From positions 620,001 through 684,000 of the forward strand of contig OZ241321.1 in NCBI GenBank assembly GCA_965199725.1: 64,000 bases of DNA. The letters run 5' to 3'. A program made the translations under genes and the position numbers. This DNA is from G965199725 sp965199725 (GTDB lineage Bacteria > Pseudomonadota > Gammaproteobacteria > Nitrosococcales > Methylophagaceae). Below are positions 1 to 9,668 of the stretch, in pieces; position 1 is the stretch's first letter, and the number at the start of each line of letters is the position of its first letter. The notes under the pieces are model-generated. The model worked only from the letters and a program-made list of their open reading frames with translations. It ran no database searches and was not told the origin of the DNA.

Positions 1-615
1 CGTCAACTGGGAACCAATATGACAATCAATGCCTACTATTTGCACATGAGACATTTGCTGGGCATACAGATACGCCCATTCTGCCTGCTCAATCGCAATG
101 CCAAATTTATTTTCCTTCAAACCTGTTGAAATGTAAGGATGTGTTTGAGGATCAATATCAGGGTTAACCCGAATAGAGACAGGTGCATACACGCCCAAGT
201 TGTCAGCAATATCGTTGATTCGCTCTAATTCTGCTGTTGACTCAACATTAAAACAACCAATGCCTTTATCCAAAGCATACTTAATATCAGCAGCCGTTTT
301 GCCGACACCAGAAAAAATTGTCCGGCTGGGTTTGCCGCCAGCAGCAATAACCCGTGCCAACTCACCAGCCGACACAATATCAAAACCTGCACCTAATCGG
401 GCAAGCACATTCAAAACGGCTAAATTAGAATTGGCCTTTACCGCATAACATATTTGGTGACTGAGTGTCGCTAACGCATCATCAAACGCATACCAATGAC
501 GTTCCAGTATCGCGCGCGAATAGACATAACAGGGTGTACCAAATTGATGGGCTATCGCTGATAGCGCAACATCCTCGGCAAATAATTCCCCCGATTGATA
601 ATGAAAATAATCCAT
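1..615 (-). CDS. lysA: Diaminopimelate decarboxylase, N-terminal 205 residues (runs off the window)
   Basis: This would catalyse the PLP-dependent decarboxylation of meso-diaminopimelate, the last step of lysine synthesis, in the cytosol. The reading frame is open from the ATG at 615 to the window edge. The product begins MDYFHYQSGELF and carries the PLP lysine in YAVKAN (about residue 60), then GFDIVSAGEL, FSGVGK and HIGSQ, all typical of fold-type III decarboxylases. The ATG follows directly on the stop codon of the upstream lipoprotein gene lptM, an arrangement common in gammaproteobacteria, so the two are probably translationally coupled. The C-terminal half lies outside the window. Confidence 0.95.
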   Translation of the reverse strand, partial: MDYFHYQSGELFAEDVALSAIAHQFGTPCYVYSRAILERHWYAFDDALATLSHQICYAVKANSNLAVLNVLARLGAGFDIVSAGELARVIAAGGKPSRTIFSGVGKTAADIKYALDKGIGCFNVESTAELERINDIADNLGVYAPVSIRVNPDIDPQTHPYISTGLKENKFGIAIEQAEWAYLYAQQMSHVQIVGIDCHIGSQLT

Positions 616-753
616 TTAGCTTAACTTGATAGGCTGACTGATAACTGACCCTCCATAGAGATACAAATCGCCTTTCTGACCACAGGCCGCCAGTGTTGAC
701 AGCAAGCAAACTATAATTGTTAAATATACCCAGCCCACTATTTTTTGCATCAT
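616..753 (-). CDS. lptM: Small LptM/YifL-type lipoprotein, 45 aa
   Basis: A short gene directly upstream of lysA. The product has a lysine-bearing N-terminus, a hydrophobic stretch and the lipobox L-A-A-C with lipid-carrying Cys24, followed by GQKGDLYL. This Cys-GQKG-x-LYL signature is characteristic of LptM (YifL). In Escherichia coli LptM assists oxidative maturation of the LPS translocon protein LptD at the outer membrane. Its TAA stop (616-618) abuts the lysA ATG (613-615). Two tandem ATG codons (753 and 750) follow a GGGGA motif, so the first residue is uncertain. Function is inferred from family and position. Confidence 0.85.
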   Translation of the reverse strand: MMQKIVGWVYLTIIVCLLSTLAACGQKGDLYLYGGSVISQPIKLS

Positions 754-874
754 AATTCCCCATTAAATCTAAACAGTATACAAGTTAACAATAATCGGAT
801 AATTAGAGTTAGGCTTGTCTTACATCCTCAATAGTATAAACTATCAGTAGATAATAATTTTATTAGGATAGACA

Positions 875-2596
875 ATGGTTAAATTGGCTGACAAAAAACT
901 ACACAGTCTTGCGCAGCATTTAGTAAAAAATGGATTGTTATCTGAAAAGGATGCTACTGAAATACAAGAAAAGGCGACAGCCGACAATGTCACCTTTGCG
1001 ACTGCCGCCTCCAACCTTTTGGGCAATAAAGCGCTAACCGATAGGGCTATTGCTGTTGTTATTTCTCAGAATCTTAGCGTCCCCTTATTTGACATTAACG
1101 CCATAAGCATGGATGCGATTGACATGAGATACTTCAAAGAGAAGCTCATCCGCAACTACAATGTATTGCCGCTATATAGGCGCGGCAATAGTCTGTATAT
1201 TGCCATATCTAGTCTAACCGACTTAAAGGTCATGGAAGAGTTTCAGTTCAGTACAGACCTATACACACACCCTGTTGTGGTTGAAAGAGAGAAACTGCTT
1301 TCTATCATTGGAAAGCTACTACACGATGTCGAATTAGTTGAAACTGACGATGATTTGTCGTCTCTTGAGGTAATCGCTGATGAAATACCAACAGAAGATA
1401 ATGCATCTGATGTTGTTGAAGATGCCCCTGTTGTTCGTTTTGTCAACAACATCTTAAGTAATTGTATCAAATCAGGGGCATCTGATGTCCATTTTGAGCC
1501 TTACGAAAAGGTATATCGAGTCAGATCTCGTATTGATGGGGTTTTAGAAGAAATAAGAACGGCACCAATAGAATTGGCAGGACGTATCTCTGCCCGCTTA
1601 AAAGTAATGTCTCATCTCAACATTGCCAATCGCCGCACGCCACAAGATGGGCGTATGCGTGTCAAATTATCAGCAACTAAGACCGTTGATTTTCGGGTCA
1701 ACACCTGTCCAACACTTTTCGGTGAAAAAATTGTTTTACGTATCCTCGATCCTGCAAATGCCCAGATTGGGGTTGACGCACTCGGTTATGATCCGGATCA
1801 GAAGGAACTTTTTCTAAATGCCATACAACAACCCTATGGCATGGTTCTGGTGGTAGGTCCAACCGGAAGCGGTAAAACAGTATCGCTTTATACTGCACTC
1901 AATATTCTCAATAATATTGACCGAAATATTTCTACCGCTGAAGACCCAGTGGAAATTAGCCTATCTGGTATAAACCAAGTTCAGATAAGGCCTGATGCTG
2001 GTCTGACCTTTCCTGATGTGTTACGCGCGTTCCTGCGTCAGGACCCTGATGTCATCATGGTGGGAGAAATTCGTGATCTGGAAACTGCTGATATTGCCGT
2101 TAAAGCGTCGCATACAGGGCACATGGTGCTGTCAACACTCCATACCAATGATGCGCCGCAAACATTGACTCGTCTCATCAATATGGGGATATCTCCATTC
2201 AATATTGCCTCTGCGGTAACGTTGATTGTTGCCCAACGGCTTGCTAGACGCTTGTGTAACCTGTGCAAAGAAATTGATGATGTTCCACCGCAGGCACTGA
2301 AACTAGAAGGGTTCACGGATGCCCAGATAAAGCAGGGCTTTACTGTTTATAAAGCGGTAGGCTGTGACCAATGTGTACATGGCTATAAGGGTCGGGTTGG
2401 TGTGTACCAGGTGATGCCCATAACCAAGTCAATAGGACAAATGGTGATGGAGGGTTGTGATGCCATCCAGTTGTCAAAAAAAATAGAAAGTGACGGTATT
2501 GCCAATTTAAGGCAATCAGGTCTGAAAAAGGTAATGGACGGTATGACAAGTATTGCAGAAGTCAATCGAACATTAGCTGGAGAATCTAAGGAATAA
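875..2596 (+). CDS. pilB: Type IV pilus assembly ATPase PilB
   Basis: Cytoplasmic hexameric ATPase that powers pilus extension, working with PilC and the pre-pilin peptidase PilD encoded next. The product has 573 aa, the usual PilB length. An N-terminal GSPII_E-type domain (about 1-150) is followed by the ATPase core with Walker A GPTGSGKT at 328-335, an Asp/Glu box around AEDPVEI, and Walker B GEIRD. The tetracysteine zinc motif (CNLC...CDQC) distinguishes PilB/GspE from retraction ATPases. The stop is 3 nt before pilC. No pilin gene is visible beside it, so pilA must be elsewhere. GspE is the alternative, but the adjacent pilC and pilD favour PilB. Confidence 0.95.
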   Translation: MVKLADKKLHSLAQHLVKNGLLSEKDATEIQEKATADNVTFATAASNLLGNKALTDRAIAVVISQNLSVPLFDINAISMDAIDMRYFKEKLIRNYNVLPLYRRGNSLYIAISSLTDLKVMEEFQFSTDLYTHPVVVEREKLLSIIGKLLHDVELVETDDDLSSLEVIADEIPTEDNASDVVEDAPVVRFVNNILSNCIKSGASDVHFEPYEKVYRVRSRIDGVLEEIRTAPIELAGRISARLKVMSHLNIANRRTPQDGRMRVKLSATKTVDFRVNTCPTLFGEKIVLRILDPANAQIGVDALGYDPDQKELFLNAIQQPYGMVLVVGPTGSGKTVSLYTALNILNNIDRNISTAEDPVEISLSGINQVQIRPDAGLTFPDVLRAFLRQDPDVIMVGEIRDLETADIAVKASHTGHMVLSTLHTNDAPQTLTRLINMGISPFNIASAVTLIVAQRLARRLCNLCKEIDDVPPQALKLEGFTDAQIKQGFTVYKAVGCDQCVHGYKGRVGVYQVMPITKSIGQMVMEGCDAIQLSKKIESDGIANLRQSGLKKVMDGMTSIAEVNRTLAGESKE

Positions 2597-2599
2597 CGT

Positions 2600-3829
2600 A
2601 TGGCCGAACAGCAAAGTACAGCAAAGCGAAAGCAGCTTGTATTCTTATGGCAAGGAATGTCTAAGGAGGGCAATAAGATCGACGGCGAGATGGCAGCAAC
2701 AGGTATTCCCGCTGTGCGATCCCAATTGCAACGCTTAGGAATCACCCAGACAAAGATAAAGCGTAAACCTAAACAAATGTCCTTTGGAGAACAAAAAATC
2801 AATTCTGAGGATATTGCTTTATTTAGCCGTATGCTAACTACTATGCTAACATCAGGCATTCCTCTGGTACAGGCTTTGACGATTATTGCTGATGGCCAGA
2901 AAAAAGATAAGATGAAAGAGATGATAATGAATATCAGGGAAGATGTTGAAGGAGGAGCAACACTTTGTAGATCGCTAGCTAAATTTCCCTTATATTTCGA
3001 CGAGTTATTTATCAGCCTGATTAATGTTGGCGAAGAATCAGGTAATCTGGAAATGTTATTGGGAGAAATTGCAAATTACAAAGAAAAAACAGAGGCATTA
3101 AAAGCAAAAGTTAAGAAAGCACTGGTATATCCGGCAGCAGTCATCTTGGTTTCATTCGCTGTGACTGCCATTTTGATGATTTTTGTTATTCCTCAATTTG
3201 AATCGCTATTTGCTGGACTTGGTGCTGATCTGCCAAGGCTGACCACAATCATTATTAATATCTCCAGAAGTTTTCAGGATAACTGGCCTTTTGTTATATT
3301 CATTATCATTTTGCTTCCGATTGGGCTGATTAAAGCACATAAACGTTACCCCAAAGTAAGCAATTTTTTTGACCGATTATTTCTGGTTACGCCTGTTATG
3401 CGTGTCATTGTTAAAAAAGCAGCTATTGCCAGATTTTGCCGAACATTTGCCACCATGTTCAGATCAGGTGTACCTTTAGCAGAATCCATGATCTCTGTTG
3501 CTGGTGCAACAGGCAATATTGAATTCAAAAATGCGACACTGATGATGAAAGATGAAGTATCAACAGGGATCACACTCAATGCATCCATGAAAAATCGTGG
3601 TATTTTTCCGTCTATGGTGGTACAAATGGTAGCGATAGGTGAAGAGTCAGGTGAACTTGATGGCATGCTGGATAAAGTAGCGGAATTCCATGAACGAGAA
3701 GTCGACGACGCTGTCAGCAATATGACGGCGTTGCTAGAACCGATTATTATGGTTGTGCTAGGTGGCATAGTTGGCTTGCTGGTTATCGCCATGTACCTGC
3801 CTGTATTCCAGTTAGGCACTGCCATATAG
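2600..3829 (+). CDS. pilC: Type IV pilus inner-membrane platform protein PilC
   Basis: Inner-membrane platform that links PilB to pilin assembly. The 409-aa product has two GspF/T2SSF domains: one around 75-200 ending in a long hydrophobic helix (LVYPAAVILVSFAV...), the second from about 275 to the C-terminal membrane helix (EPIIMVVLGGIVGLLVIAMYL). The repeated I-x-V-G-E-E-S-G motif (INVGEESGNL and VAIGEESGEL) marks the internal duplication of this family. It follows pilB by 3 nt and precedes pilD by 9 nt, a tight pilBCD operon. Confidence 0.95.
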   Translation: MAEQQSTAKRKQLVFLWQGMSKEGNKIDGEMAATGIPAVRSQLQRLGITQTKIKRKPKQMSFGEQKINSEDIALFSRMLTTMLTSGIPLVQALTIIADGQKKDKMKEMIMNIREDVEGGATLCRSLAKFPLYFDELFISLINVGEESGNLEMLLGEIANYKEKTEALKAKVKKALVYPAAVILVSFAVTAILMIFVIPQFESLFAGLGADLPRLTTIIINISRSFQDNWPFVIFIIILLPIGLIKAHKRYPKVSNFFDRLFLVTPVMRVIVKKAAIARFCRTFATMFRSGVPLAESMISVAGATGNIEFKNATLMMKDEVSTGITLNASMKNRGIFPSMVVQMVAIGEESGELDGMLDKVAEFHEREVDDAVSNMTALLEPIIMVVLGGIVGLLVIAMYLPVFQLGTAI

Positions 3830-3838
3830 CTGCAAGCA

Positions 3839-4705
3839 ATGATTGAATTGCTGCAAACTTCCACACCTGTTTTCATAGCGACTACCTTAGTGCTCGGATT
3901 GCTGATTGGTAGCTTTCTGAATGTCGTCATATATCGCTTGCCCGTCATCATGAAAAACCAATGGCAGCAGCAATGCAATGAGATGAATAATATTGCAATA
4001 GAGGCTACCGATCCTTTTGGCTTAAGCAAACCGCGCTCACGTTGTTCTCACTGCGGACACGGCATCACTGCTGTAGAAAATATTCCTGTAGTCAGCTATC
4101 TCTTACTAAGAGGCAAATGTAGTCAATGTAACCAACCTATTGCAAAGCGTTATCCATTGATTGAAGTGTTGACCGGATTACTATCGGCCATTACCGCCTG
4201 GCGATTTGGTTTTGACTGGGCATGCTTGGGTGGCTTGTTGTTAACATGGTCACTGATTGCGCTTACCTTTATTGATGTTGATCATCAACTATTGCCTGAC
4301 AGTATCACTCTGCCACTTTTATGGACGGGTATTTTTTTCAATCTGTTTGGTACTTATGTTGATTTACATGCTAGCGTGGTTGGTGCCATTTCTGGCTATC
4401 TTTGGCTTTGGCTGATATTCCATTTGTTCAGATTAATAACTGGAAAAGAAGGTATGGGGTACGGCGACTTCAAACTATTAGCAGCATTAGGTGCCTGGCT
4501 GGGGTGGCCATCATTGCCATTAGTGATAATATTATCATCGCTTGTTGGGGCAGTGATTGGTATATCGCTGATATTGTTAAAGCGGCATAAAAGAGGTACC
4601 ATCATTCCATTTGGTCCTTATCTGGCTGTTGCTGGCTGGATTGCCCTCATTGGAGGGGAAGAAATTAATGCCCTCTATCTCAGCTGGACTGTTAGTATCC
4701 GCTAA
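3839..4705 (+). CDS. pilD: Prepilin peptidase / N-methyltransferase PilD
   Basis: Polytopic inner-membrane aspartyl protease that cleaves and N-methylates type IV prepilins and pseudopilins. The 288-aa product has an N-terminal domain with a four-cysteine zinc site (CSHC and CSQC, about residues 64-99) and the two catalytic aspartate motifs, the first in FIDVDHQLLPD and the second in GMGYGDFKL. Hydrophobic segments fill the rest, the usual PilD/GspO layout. It is third in the pilBCD operon and is followed after 13 nt by coaE. Confidence 0.95.
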   Translation: MIELLQTSTPVFIATTLVLGLLIGSFLNVVIYRLPVIMKNQWQQQCNEMNNIAIEATDPFGLSKPRSRCSHCGHGITAVENIPVVSYLLLRGKCSQCNQPIAKRYPLIEVLTGLLSAITAWRFGFDWACLGGLLLTWSLIALTFIDVDHQLLPDSITLPLLWTGIFFNLFGTYVDLHASVVGAISGYLWLWLIFHLFRLITGKEGMGYGDFKLLAALGAWLGWPSLPLVIILSSLVGAVIGISLILLKRHKRGTIIPFGPYLAVAGWIALIGGEEINALYLSWTVSIR

Positions 4706-4718
4706 TCCATAGCTCACC

Positions 4719-5351
4719 ATGCTAAAAATTGGGCTTACCGGGGGCATAGCCAGTGGAAAATCAACTGTTTGCCAATTATTTGCACAATACAATGTGCCAA
4801 TCATTGATGCTGATATAATTGCTCGAGCATTAGCTGAGCCAAATCAGCCAGCATTTAGCCGAATTGTAGCATTATTTGGTAGCGCTGTTTTGCAAGATAA
4901 TGGCGTGCTTGACAGAAAGCGATTGCGTCAACTTATTTTTTCTGCGATACCTGCCAAACATCAACTAGAAGCTATTCTTCACCCGCTTGTTCATAAAGAA
5001 TTAAGCCGACAAAGTGACCAGCAGGCATCATCTTATTGCATACTAGTTATCCCTCTATTAGTTGAAACTGGTATGCACGATCTGGTTGATCGCGTTTTAG
5101 TGATTAACGTTGATCCTAAGAAACAAGAGCAGCGCCTATGCCGCCGTGACCATATTCCACAGCAAGATGCACTTGCCATTATCAAACAACAAGCTAGTCA
5201 AATAGAAAGAATTGCTATTGCTGACGATATTATTGATAATAATGCTACTATTGCGGCGCTTGCACCCTTGATTGACGACTTGCATCAACACTATATCAAC
5301 CTGACTAAATCTTGCGCCGCTGGTGGGTTGCAGGCACCCGCATCCGCATAG
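4719..5351 (+). CDS. coaE: Dephospho-CoA kinase
   Basis: Phosphorylates the 3'-hydroxyl of dephospho-CoA, the last step of coenzyme A synthesis, in the cytosol. The 210-aa product starts MLKIGLTGGIASGKST, with the P-loop at about 8-16, and contains DADIIAR, the lid-type RLCRRD motif and IDNNA near the C-terminus, all expected for CoaE. It lies in the conserved pilD-coaE-zapD order. Length is normal for the family. Confidence 0.95.
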   Translation: MLKIGLTGGIASGKSTVCQLFAQYNVPIIDADIIARALAEPNQPAFSRIVALFGSAVLQDNGVLDRKRLRQLIFSAIPAKHQLEAILHPLVHKELSRQSDQQASSYCILVIPLLVETGMHDLVDRVLVINVDPKKQEQRLCRRDHIPQQDALAIIKQQASQIERIAIADDIIDNNATIAALAPLIDDLHQHYINLTKSCAAGGLQAPASA

Positions 5352-5396
5352 TCATTAGACAAATAGCCTACATATTAACTAAGCAACATATCGTCC

Positions 5397-6170
5397 GTGG
5401 CAGAATCTATCATTTACGAACAACCACTCAATGAGCGTATGCGTACACTCCTGCGGCTTGAATATTTATTTAATCGCTTTGAAACTACGTTAAGCAGCCA
5501 TTCCACATTAAAAACCCAGTATGCAATGGACAGCTTACTGAATATAATGTCTGCCTTTGAGCGTAGCGACCTGAAGCTTGAAATAATTAAGGAACTAGAC
5601 AGACTAGTCAGTAATTTAGCAGTGCTAGAAAATACTATGGGCGTTGATAAGCAAAAACTAAATATATTACTGGCAAAACTGGAGCAAGTGCTGGGCGATT
5701 TGCATGCACATAAATGCAACATAAGCCAGAGTTTGCGCGACAATGATTTACTACATAATATCCGCCAAAGATCAAGTATCCTTGGTGGCGGCAGCTTTAA
5801 TGTTGACATTCCAGCCTATCATTTTTGGCTACAATGTACATCAGGTGAATCTCAACAGGAACAGCTACAAGAATGGTCTCGACAGCTTGCTACTGCTCGT
5901 GCTGGTGTCGAAATTGCATTAACACTGGTTCGCAACAGCATCGGATTCCATCCAATAATAGCCGAGGCAGGATTTTATCAAAAAATCCTAGATAGCAAAC
6001 TGGTAAATCAACTGATTAGAATTAAACTGACTAAATCATCCGCATATTACCCAGAAATCAGTGGTGGCAAACACCGTTTTACTGTCCACTTTATGTGTCT
6101 TGACAACAAACAGCACGCTAAACAAATAAATGAAAATGTGCCTTTTTTGCTAAGCTGCTGCTGTATGTAA
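5397..6170 (+). CDS. zapD: Cell division protein ZapD (FtsZ-bundling factor)
   Basis: ZapD binds the C-terminal tail of FtsZ and bundles protofilaments at the cytokinetic ring. The 257-aa product begins with a GTG codon (MAESIIYEQPLNERMRTLLRLEYLF); the N-E-R-x-R-x-x-L-R-L-E segment is a hallmark of the family (DUF1342). It follows coaE, its usual neighbour. In many relatives a small yacG gene comes next; none is seen here, and the following gene is on the opposite strand. Confidence 0.92.
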   Translation: MAESIIYEQPLNERMRTLLRLEYLFNRFETTLSSHSTLKTQYAMDSLLNIMSAFERSDLKLEIIKELDRLVSNLAVLENTMGVDKQKLNILLAKLEQVLGDLHAHKCNISQSLRDNDLLHNIRQRSSILGGGSFNVDIPAYHFWLQCTSGESQQEQLQEWSRQLATARAGVEIALTLVRNSIGFHPIIAEAGFYQKILDSKLVNQLIRIKLTKSSAYYPEISGGKHRFTVHFMCLDNKQHAKQINENVPFLLSCCCM

Positions 6171-6273
6171 GCACGTACTTAACCTAAATATAATGCCAAA
6201 GTAAATTTCTCAATATAAGTAAGTAGACATTTGACACTTGATGGTAAGATAACGGGCAGAATTTGGACTGACC

Positions 6274-7350
6274 TTAAGCATCACCCGCTGTCAAAATGCC
6301 TTGCTCACGTGAAAACTCCAGCATGCGGTTAAGTGGTAACAGTGCCTGTTGGCGTATTTTTTCGTCAATATTAATCACGTTAACCCCTGTGCACAAAGCT
6401 TCATACAGGTTAGCTAGCGTATTCATTGCCATCCATGGACAATGAGCACAGCTTTTACAGGTCGCACTTTTGCCTCCAGTTGGTGCCGGAATAAGTCGTT
6501 TATTAGGTACCACTTGACTCATTTTGTAAAACAAACCGTGATCCGTAGCAATAATCAATGTATCTGCCAATGATCGCTTGCCTGCTGTAAGAATTTGTTT
6601 GGTTGAACCAACAAAATTGGCTTTTGCAATGACTGATGCTGGTGACTCCGGATGCACCAGAACATCTGCATGCGGATATTTTGCCATGAGCTGTTCAAGT
6701 TCATACAACTTAAATTCATCATGGACAACGCAGCTGCCTTGCCATATAATCATATCAGCATTAGTTTTCTTTTGGATATAGTTACCCAGATGCTGATCAG
6801 GGCCCCAAATAATCTTTCTGCCCTGCTTCATTAAGTGACTAATAATCTGTATGGCATTACTTGAAGTGACAATCCAATCTGCCTGGGCTTTTACTTCAAC
6901 ACTAGTGTTGGCATAAACTACCACATCACGATCAGGATGGGCATCACAAAACTGGCTGAATGCCTCAGCTGGACAACCCAAATCTAGCGAACACTCAGCA
7001 ACTAAAGTTGGCATAAGTACTGTTTTTTGTGGACTTAATATTTTTGCTGTTTCTCCCATAAAACGAACACCACACACTACAAGCGTATCAGCGCTGTGGC
7101 GCGCGCCAAAGTTAGCCATATCTAATGAGTCAGAAACATAACCGCCGGTTTTTTCAGCTAATGCCTGCAATCCATCATCAACATAGTAATGAGCAATCAA
7201 CACCGCATTTTTTTCTTTTAACAGGGTGGATATTTTGTTGCTATAAATTGATTTCTCTTTTTCTGTCAGCCAGGGACTAGGCGCAACATTATCAATGATA
7301 CTATCAATTCTGACCTGTAGACTCTGGGGGATTACTTCTGCTAAATTCAT
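6274..7350 (-). CDS. nadA: Quinolinate synthase NadA
   Basis: Condenses iminoaspartate (made by NadB, whose 5' part is at the right end of this window) with dihydroxyacetone phosphate to give quinolinate for NAD synthesis. The 358-aa product contains three NadA domains and the cysteines expected to ligate the 4Fe-4S cluster: VVCGVRFMGE (Cys93), QGSCVVHDEF and the C-terminal CKSCAHCPWM. The ATG overlaps the mutT stop as ATGA, so the two genes form an operon. Confidence 0.96.
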   Translation of the reverse strand: MNLAEVIPQSLQVRIDSIIDNVAPSPWLTEKEKSIYSNKISTLLKEKNAVLIAHYYVDDGLQALAEKTGGYVSDSLDMANFGARHSADTLVVCGVRFMGETAKILSPQKTVLMPTLVAECSLDLGCPAEAFSQFCDAHPDRDVVVYANTSVEVKAQADWIVTSSNAIQIISHLMKQGRKIIWGPDQHLGNYIQKKTNADMIIWQGSCVVHDEFKLYELEQLMAKYPHADVLVHPESPASVIAKANFVGSTKQILTAGKRSLADTLIIATDHGLFYKMSQVVPNKRLIPAPTGGKSATCKSCAHCPWMAMNTLANLYEALCTGVNVINIDEKIRQQALLPLNRMLEFSREQGILTAGDA

Positions 7351-7736
7351 CTACGCCGCTCTTTACTTAACGCATGAATAATGGGATCATTGGCGACAGG
7401 AAAACGATTATCGGTTAACTTGTCAAGTTCAGACCATTTTAACGTTTGACCTTCACGACCATAGGGTTGTCCACTAAATTTAGTGACACGCCATGCATCC
7501 AATAATACCAATTTATTACTATAGTGATAAGACGTAGTGATAAATGGTTGCGCTGATATGATGACTACGCCCAATTCTTCTCGCATTTCTCTAGCAAGCG
7601 TGTCATAAACAGTTTCGCCTTTTTCCACTTTGCCGCCAGGAAACTCCCATAAATTACCCTGATGCTGATGCGGCTGACGCAATGCCAATAAAATCTGTTT
7701 GTGTACATTCTCAATAATAGCAACAGCCACATGCAT
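7347..7736 (-). CDS. mutT: MutT-type Nudix hydrolase (8-oxo-dGTP diphosphatase)
   Basis: Sanitises the nucleotide pool by hydrolysing oxidised dGTP. The Nudix box is complete: GGKVEKGET followed by REMREELG, with the FPGGK context of MutT proper. The open frame extends upstream to 7769, but the product most likely starts at the ATG at 7736 (MHVAVAIIENVHKQILLALR), which aligns with the usual MutT N-terminus; the preceding 11 residues are atypical. The gene overlaps nadA by 4 nt. Confidence 0.88.
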   Translation of the reverse strand: MHVAVAIIENVHKQILLALRQPHQHQGNLWEFPGGKVEKGETVYDTLAREMREELGVVIISAQPFITTSYHYSNKLVLLDAWRVTKFSGQPYGREGQTLKWSELDKLTDNRFPVANDPIIHALSKERRR

Positions 7737-7821
7737 ATCACACCGCCAACAGTTATTTATGTAGCGCATTCACTTAAACTAAGGTATTCAAACCTGCGCT
7801 CATTTAATCTTAAAATAACTA

Positions 7822-9612
7822 TTAATGACCATCAGTAATAACTGGTGTTTTACGTAAACGGATATTTAGTTCTTTTAACTGCGTTTCACTGACGTTGCTC
7901 GGTGCATTTGTCAGCAAGCAGCTTGCTGATTGCGTTTTAGGAAAGGCCATAACATCACGAATTGATGCTGAACCTGTCATCAACATGACCAGACGATCCA
8001 TGCCAAACGCTAAGCCACCATGTGGCGGACAGCCAAATTTCAGCGCTTCTAACAAAAAACTAAACTTATCAGCCACCTTCTGCCGTGACATCCCCAAAAG
8101 ATCAAATACTTTGCTCTGAACATCAGCATCATGAATACGCATAGAGCCACCGCCTAGCTCAATACCGTTTATCACCATATCATAAGCACGGGACAGGCAT
8201 CTTGCCGGATCAGTTGTCAAAAGCTCAATATCGGATTCACGTGGTGCGGTAAAAGGATGATGTAATGCAGTCCAGCTATTGGTTTTATCATCGCGCTCAA
8301 ACATAGGAAACTCAACTACCCACAACGGTTGCCAGCCGGGTTTTACCAGATGTAAATCATGACCAATTTTAACCCGTAAGGCACCCATTGATTCATTAAC
8401 TATGGTAATAATATCAGCACCAAAGAAAACAAGATCGCCAGTTTGTGCACCGACCCGCTTTAAGATAGCAACAGTAATAGCATCTGGCAAAAACTTTAAA
8501 ATCGGTGATTGCAAGCCATCCTGACCACACTGGATATCATTGACTTTGATGTAAGCAAGGCCTTTAGCGCCATACACACTGACATAGCGAGTATAATCAT
8601 CAATCGCCTTGCGACTTAAATTGGCGCCGCCAGGTACACACAAAGCAGCAACTCGACCTCTTTTATCATTAGCTGGTATAGAAAATACTTTAAAATCAAC
8701 AGACTGCACCAAATCACTGATTTCAACTAATGTCAGATCAATACGTAGATCAGGTTTATCGCTACCATATTTAGCCATCGCATCACTGTAACTTATGCGT
8801 AGAAAAGGGTGAGGAAGACGCTCTTGCAATACATCAGCAAATAAGTTGCTGACCATCTTTTCCATCATAATCATCAACGTCTCTTCTTCAACGAAAGATG
8901 CCTCAATATCTATCTGGGTAAATTCAGGCTGACGATCAGTGCGTAAATCTTCATCACGAAAACAACGTACAATTTGGTAATAACGATCAATCCCAGCAAT
9001 CATCAGCAACTGCTTAAACAATTGTGGCGATTGTGGTAAAGCAAAAAAATCGCCAGAGTGGGTGCGACTTGGCACCAAATAATCACGCGCACCTTCTGGT
9101 GTTGCTCTAGTCAGCATTGGTGTTTCAATATCTAAGAAACCATGGTCATCCAGAAAATGACGTAACTGACGCGTAATCTCGGCGCGAACACGTAGTTTTT
9201 TCAGCATTTCCGGGCGGCGTAAATCAATATAGCGATAGCGTAAGCGCACTTCTTCACTCACGTCAATCTGATCAGTCAATGAGAATGGTGGCGTTTTTGA
9301 TCTGTTCAGAATAGCAATGCGTTTTGCCATAATTTCAATCTTGCCGCTTGCCAGATCAGGGTTTTCACTACCCTCTGGACGCAAAAAAACCTGACCTTCA
9401 ACCTGTAAAACGTACTCACTACGCACACGTTCTGCTATTGCAAAAATATCCGCATGCTGCGGATTACACACAACCTGTACTAAACCCTGCCGATCGCGCA
9501 AATCAATGAAAATCAAGCCGCCATGATCACGACGACGATGCACCCATCCAGCAACTGTGACTGTCTGGCCATCCAGTTTCTGACTGACATCACCACAATA
9601 ATTGCTACGCAT
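7822..9612 (-). CDS. aspS: Aspartyl-tRNA synthetase (bacterial type)
   Basis: Charges tRNA-Asp (possibly also tRNA-Asn, not decidable here). The 596-aa product has an OB-fold anticodon-binding domain (VAGWVHRRRDHGGLIFIDLRDR), class II motif 1 and motif 2 (CFRDEDLR), a bacterial GAD insertion domain in the middle and motif 3 (GLAFGMDRLVML) near the C-terminus. The length matches bacterial-type AspRS. It is the last gene of an fmdB-DUF502-aspS block on the minus strand. Confidence 0.97.
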   Translation of the reverse strand: MRSNYCGDVSQKLDGQTVTVAGWVHRRRDHGGLIFIDLRDRQGLVQVVCNPQHADIFAIAERVRSEYVLQVEGQVFLRPEGSENPDLASGKIEIMAKRIAILNRSKTPPFSLTDQIDVSEEVRLRYRYIDLRRPEMLKKLRVRAEITRQLRHFLDDHGFLDIETPMLTRATPEGARDYLVPSRTHSGDFFALPQSPQLFKQLLMIAGIDRYYQIVRCFRDEDLRTDRQPEFTQIDIEASFVEEETLMIMMEKMVSNLFADVLQERLPHPFLRISYSDAMAKYGSDKPDLRIDLTLVEISDLVQSVDFKVFSIPANDKRGRVAALCVPGGANLSRKAIDDYTRYVSVYGAKGLAYIKVNDIQCGQDGLQSPILKFLPDAITVAILKRVGAQTGDLVFFGADIITIVNESMGALRVKIGHDLHLVKPGWQPLWVVEFPMFERDDKTNSWTALHHPFTAPRESDIELLTTDPARCLSRAYDMVINGIELGGGSMRIHDADVQSKVFDLLGMSRQKVADKFSFLLEALKFGCPPHGGLAFGMDRLVMLMTGSASIRDVMAFPKTQSASCLLTNAPSNVSETQLKELNIRLRKTPVITDGH

Positions 9613-9668
9613 ATTGACTTCCTAATGTTCTAACTATTAATTATATCTATACAGCAGTATGTACAAGA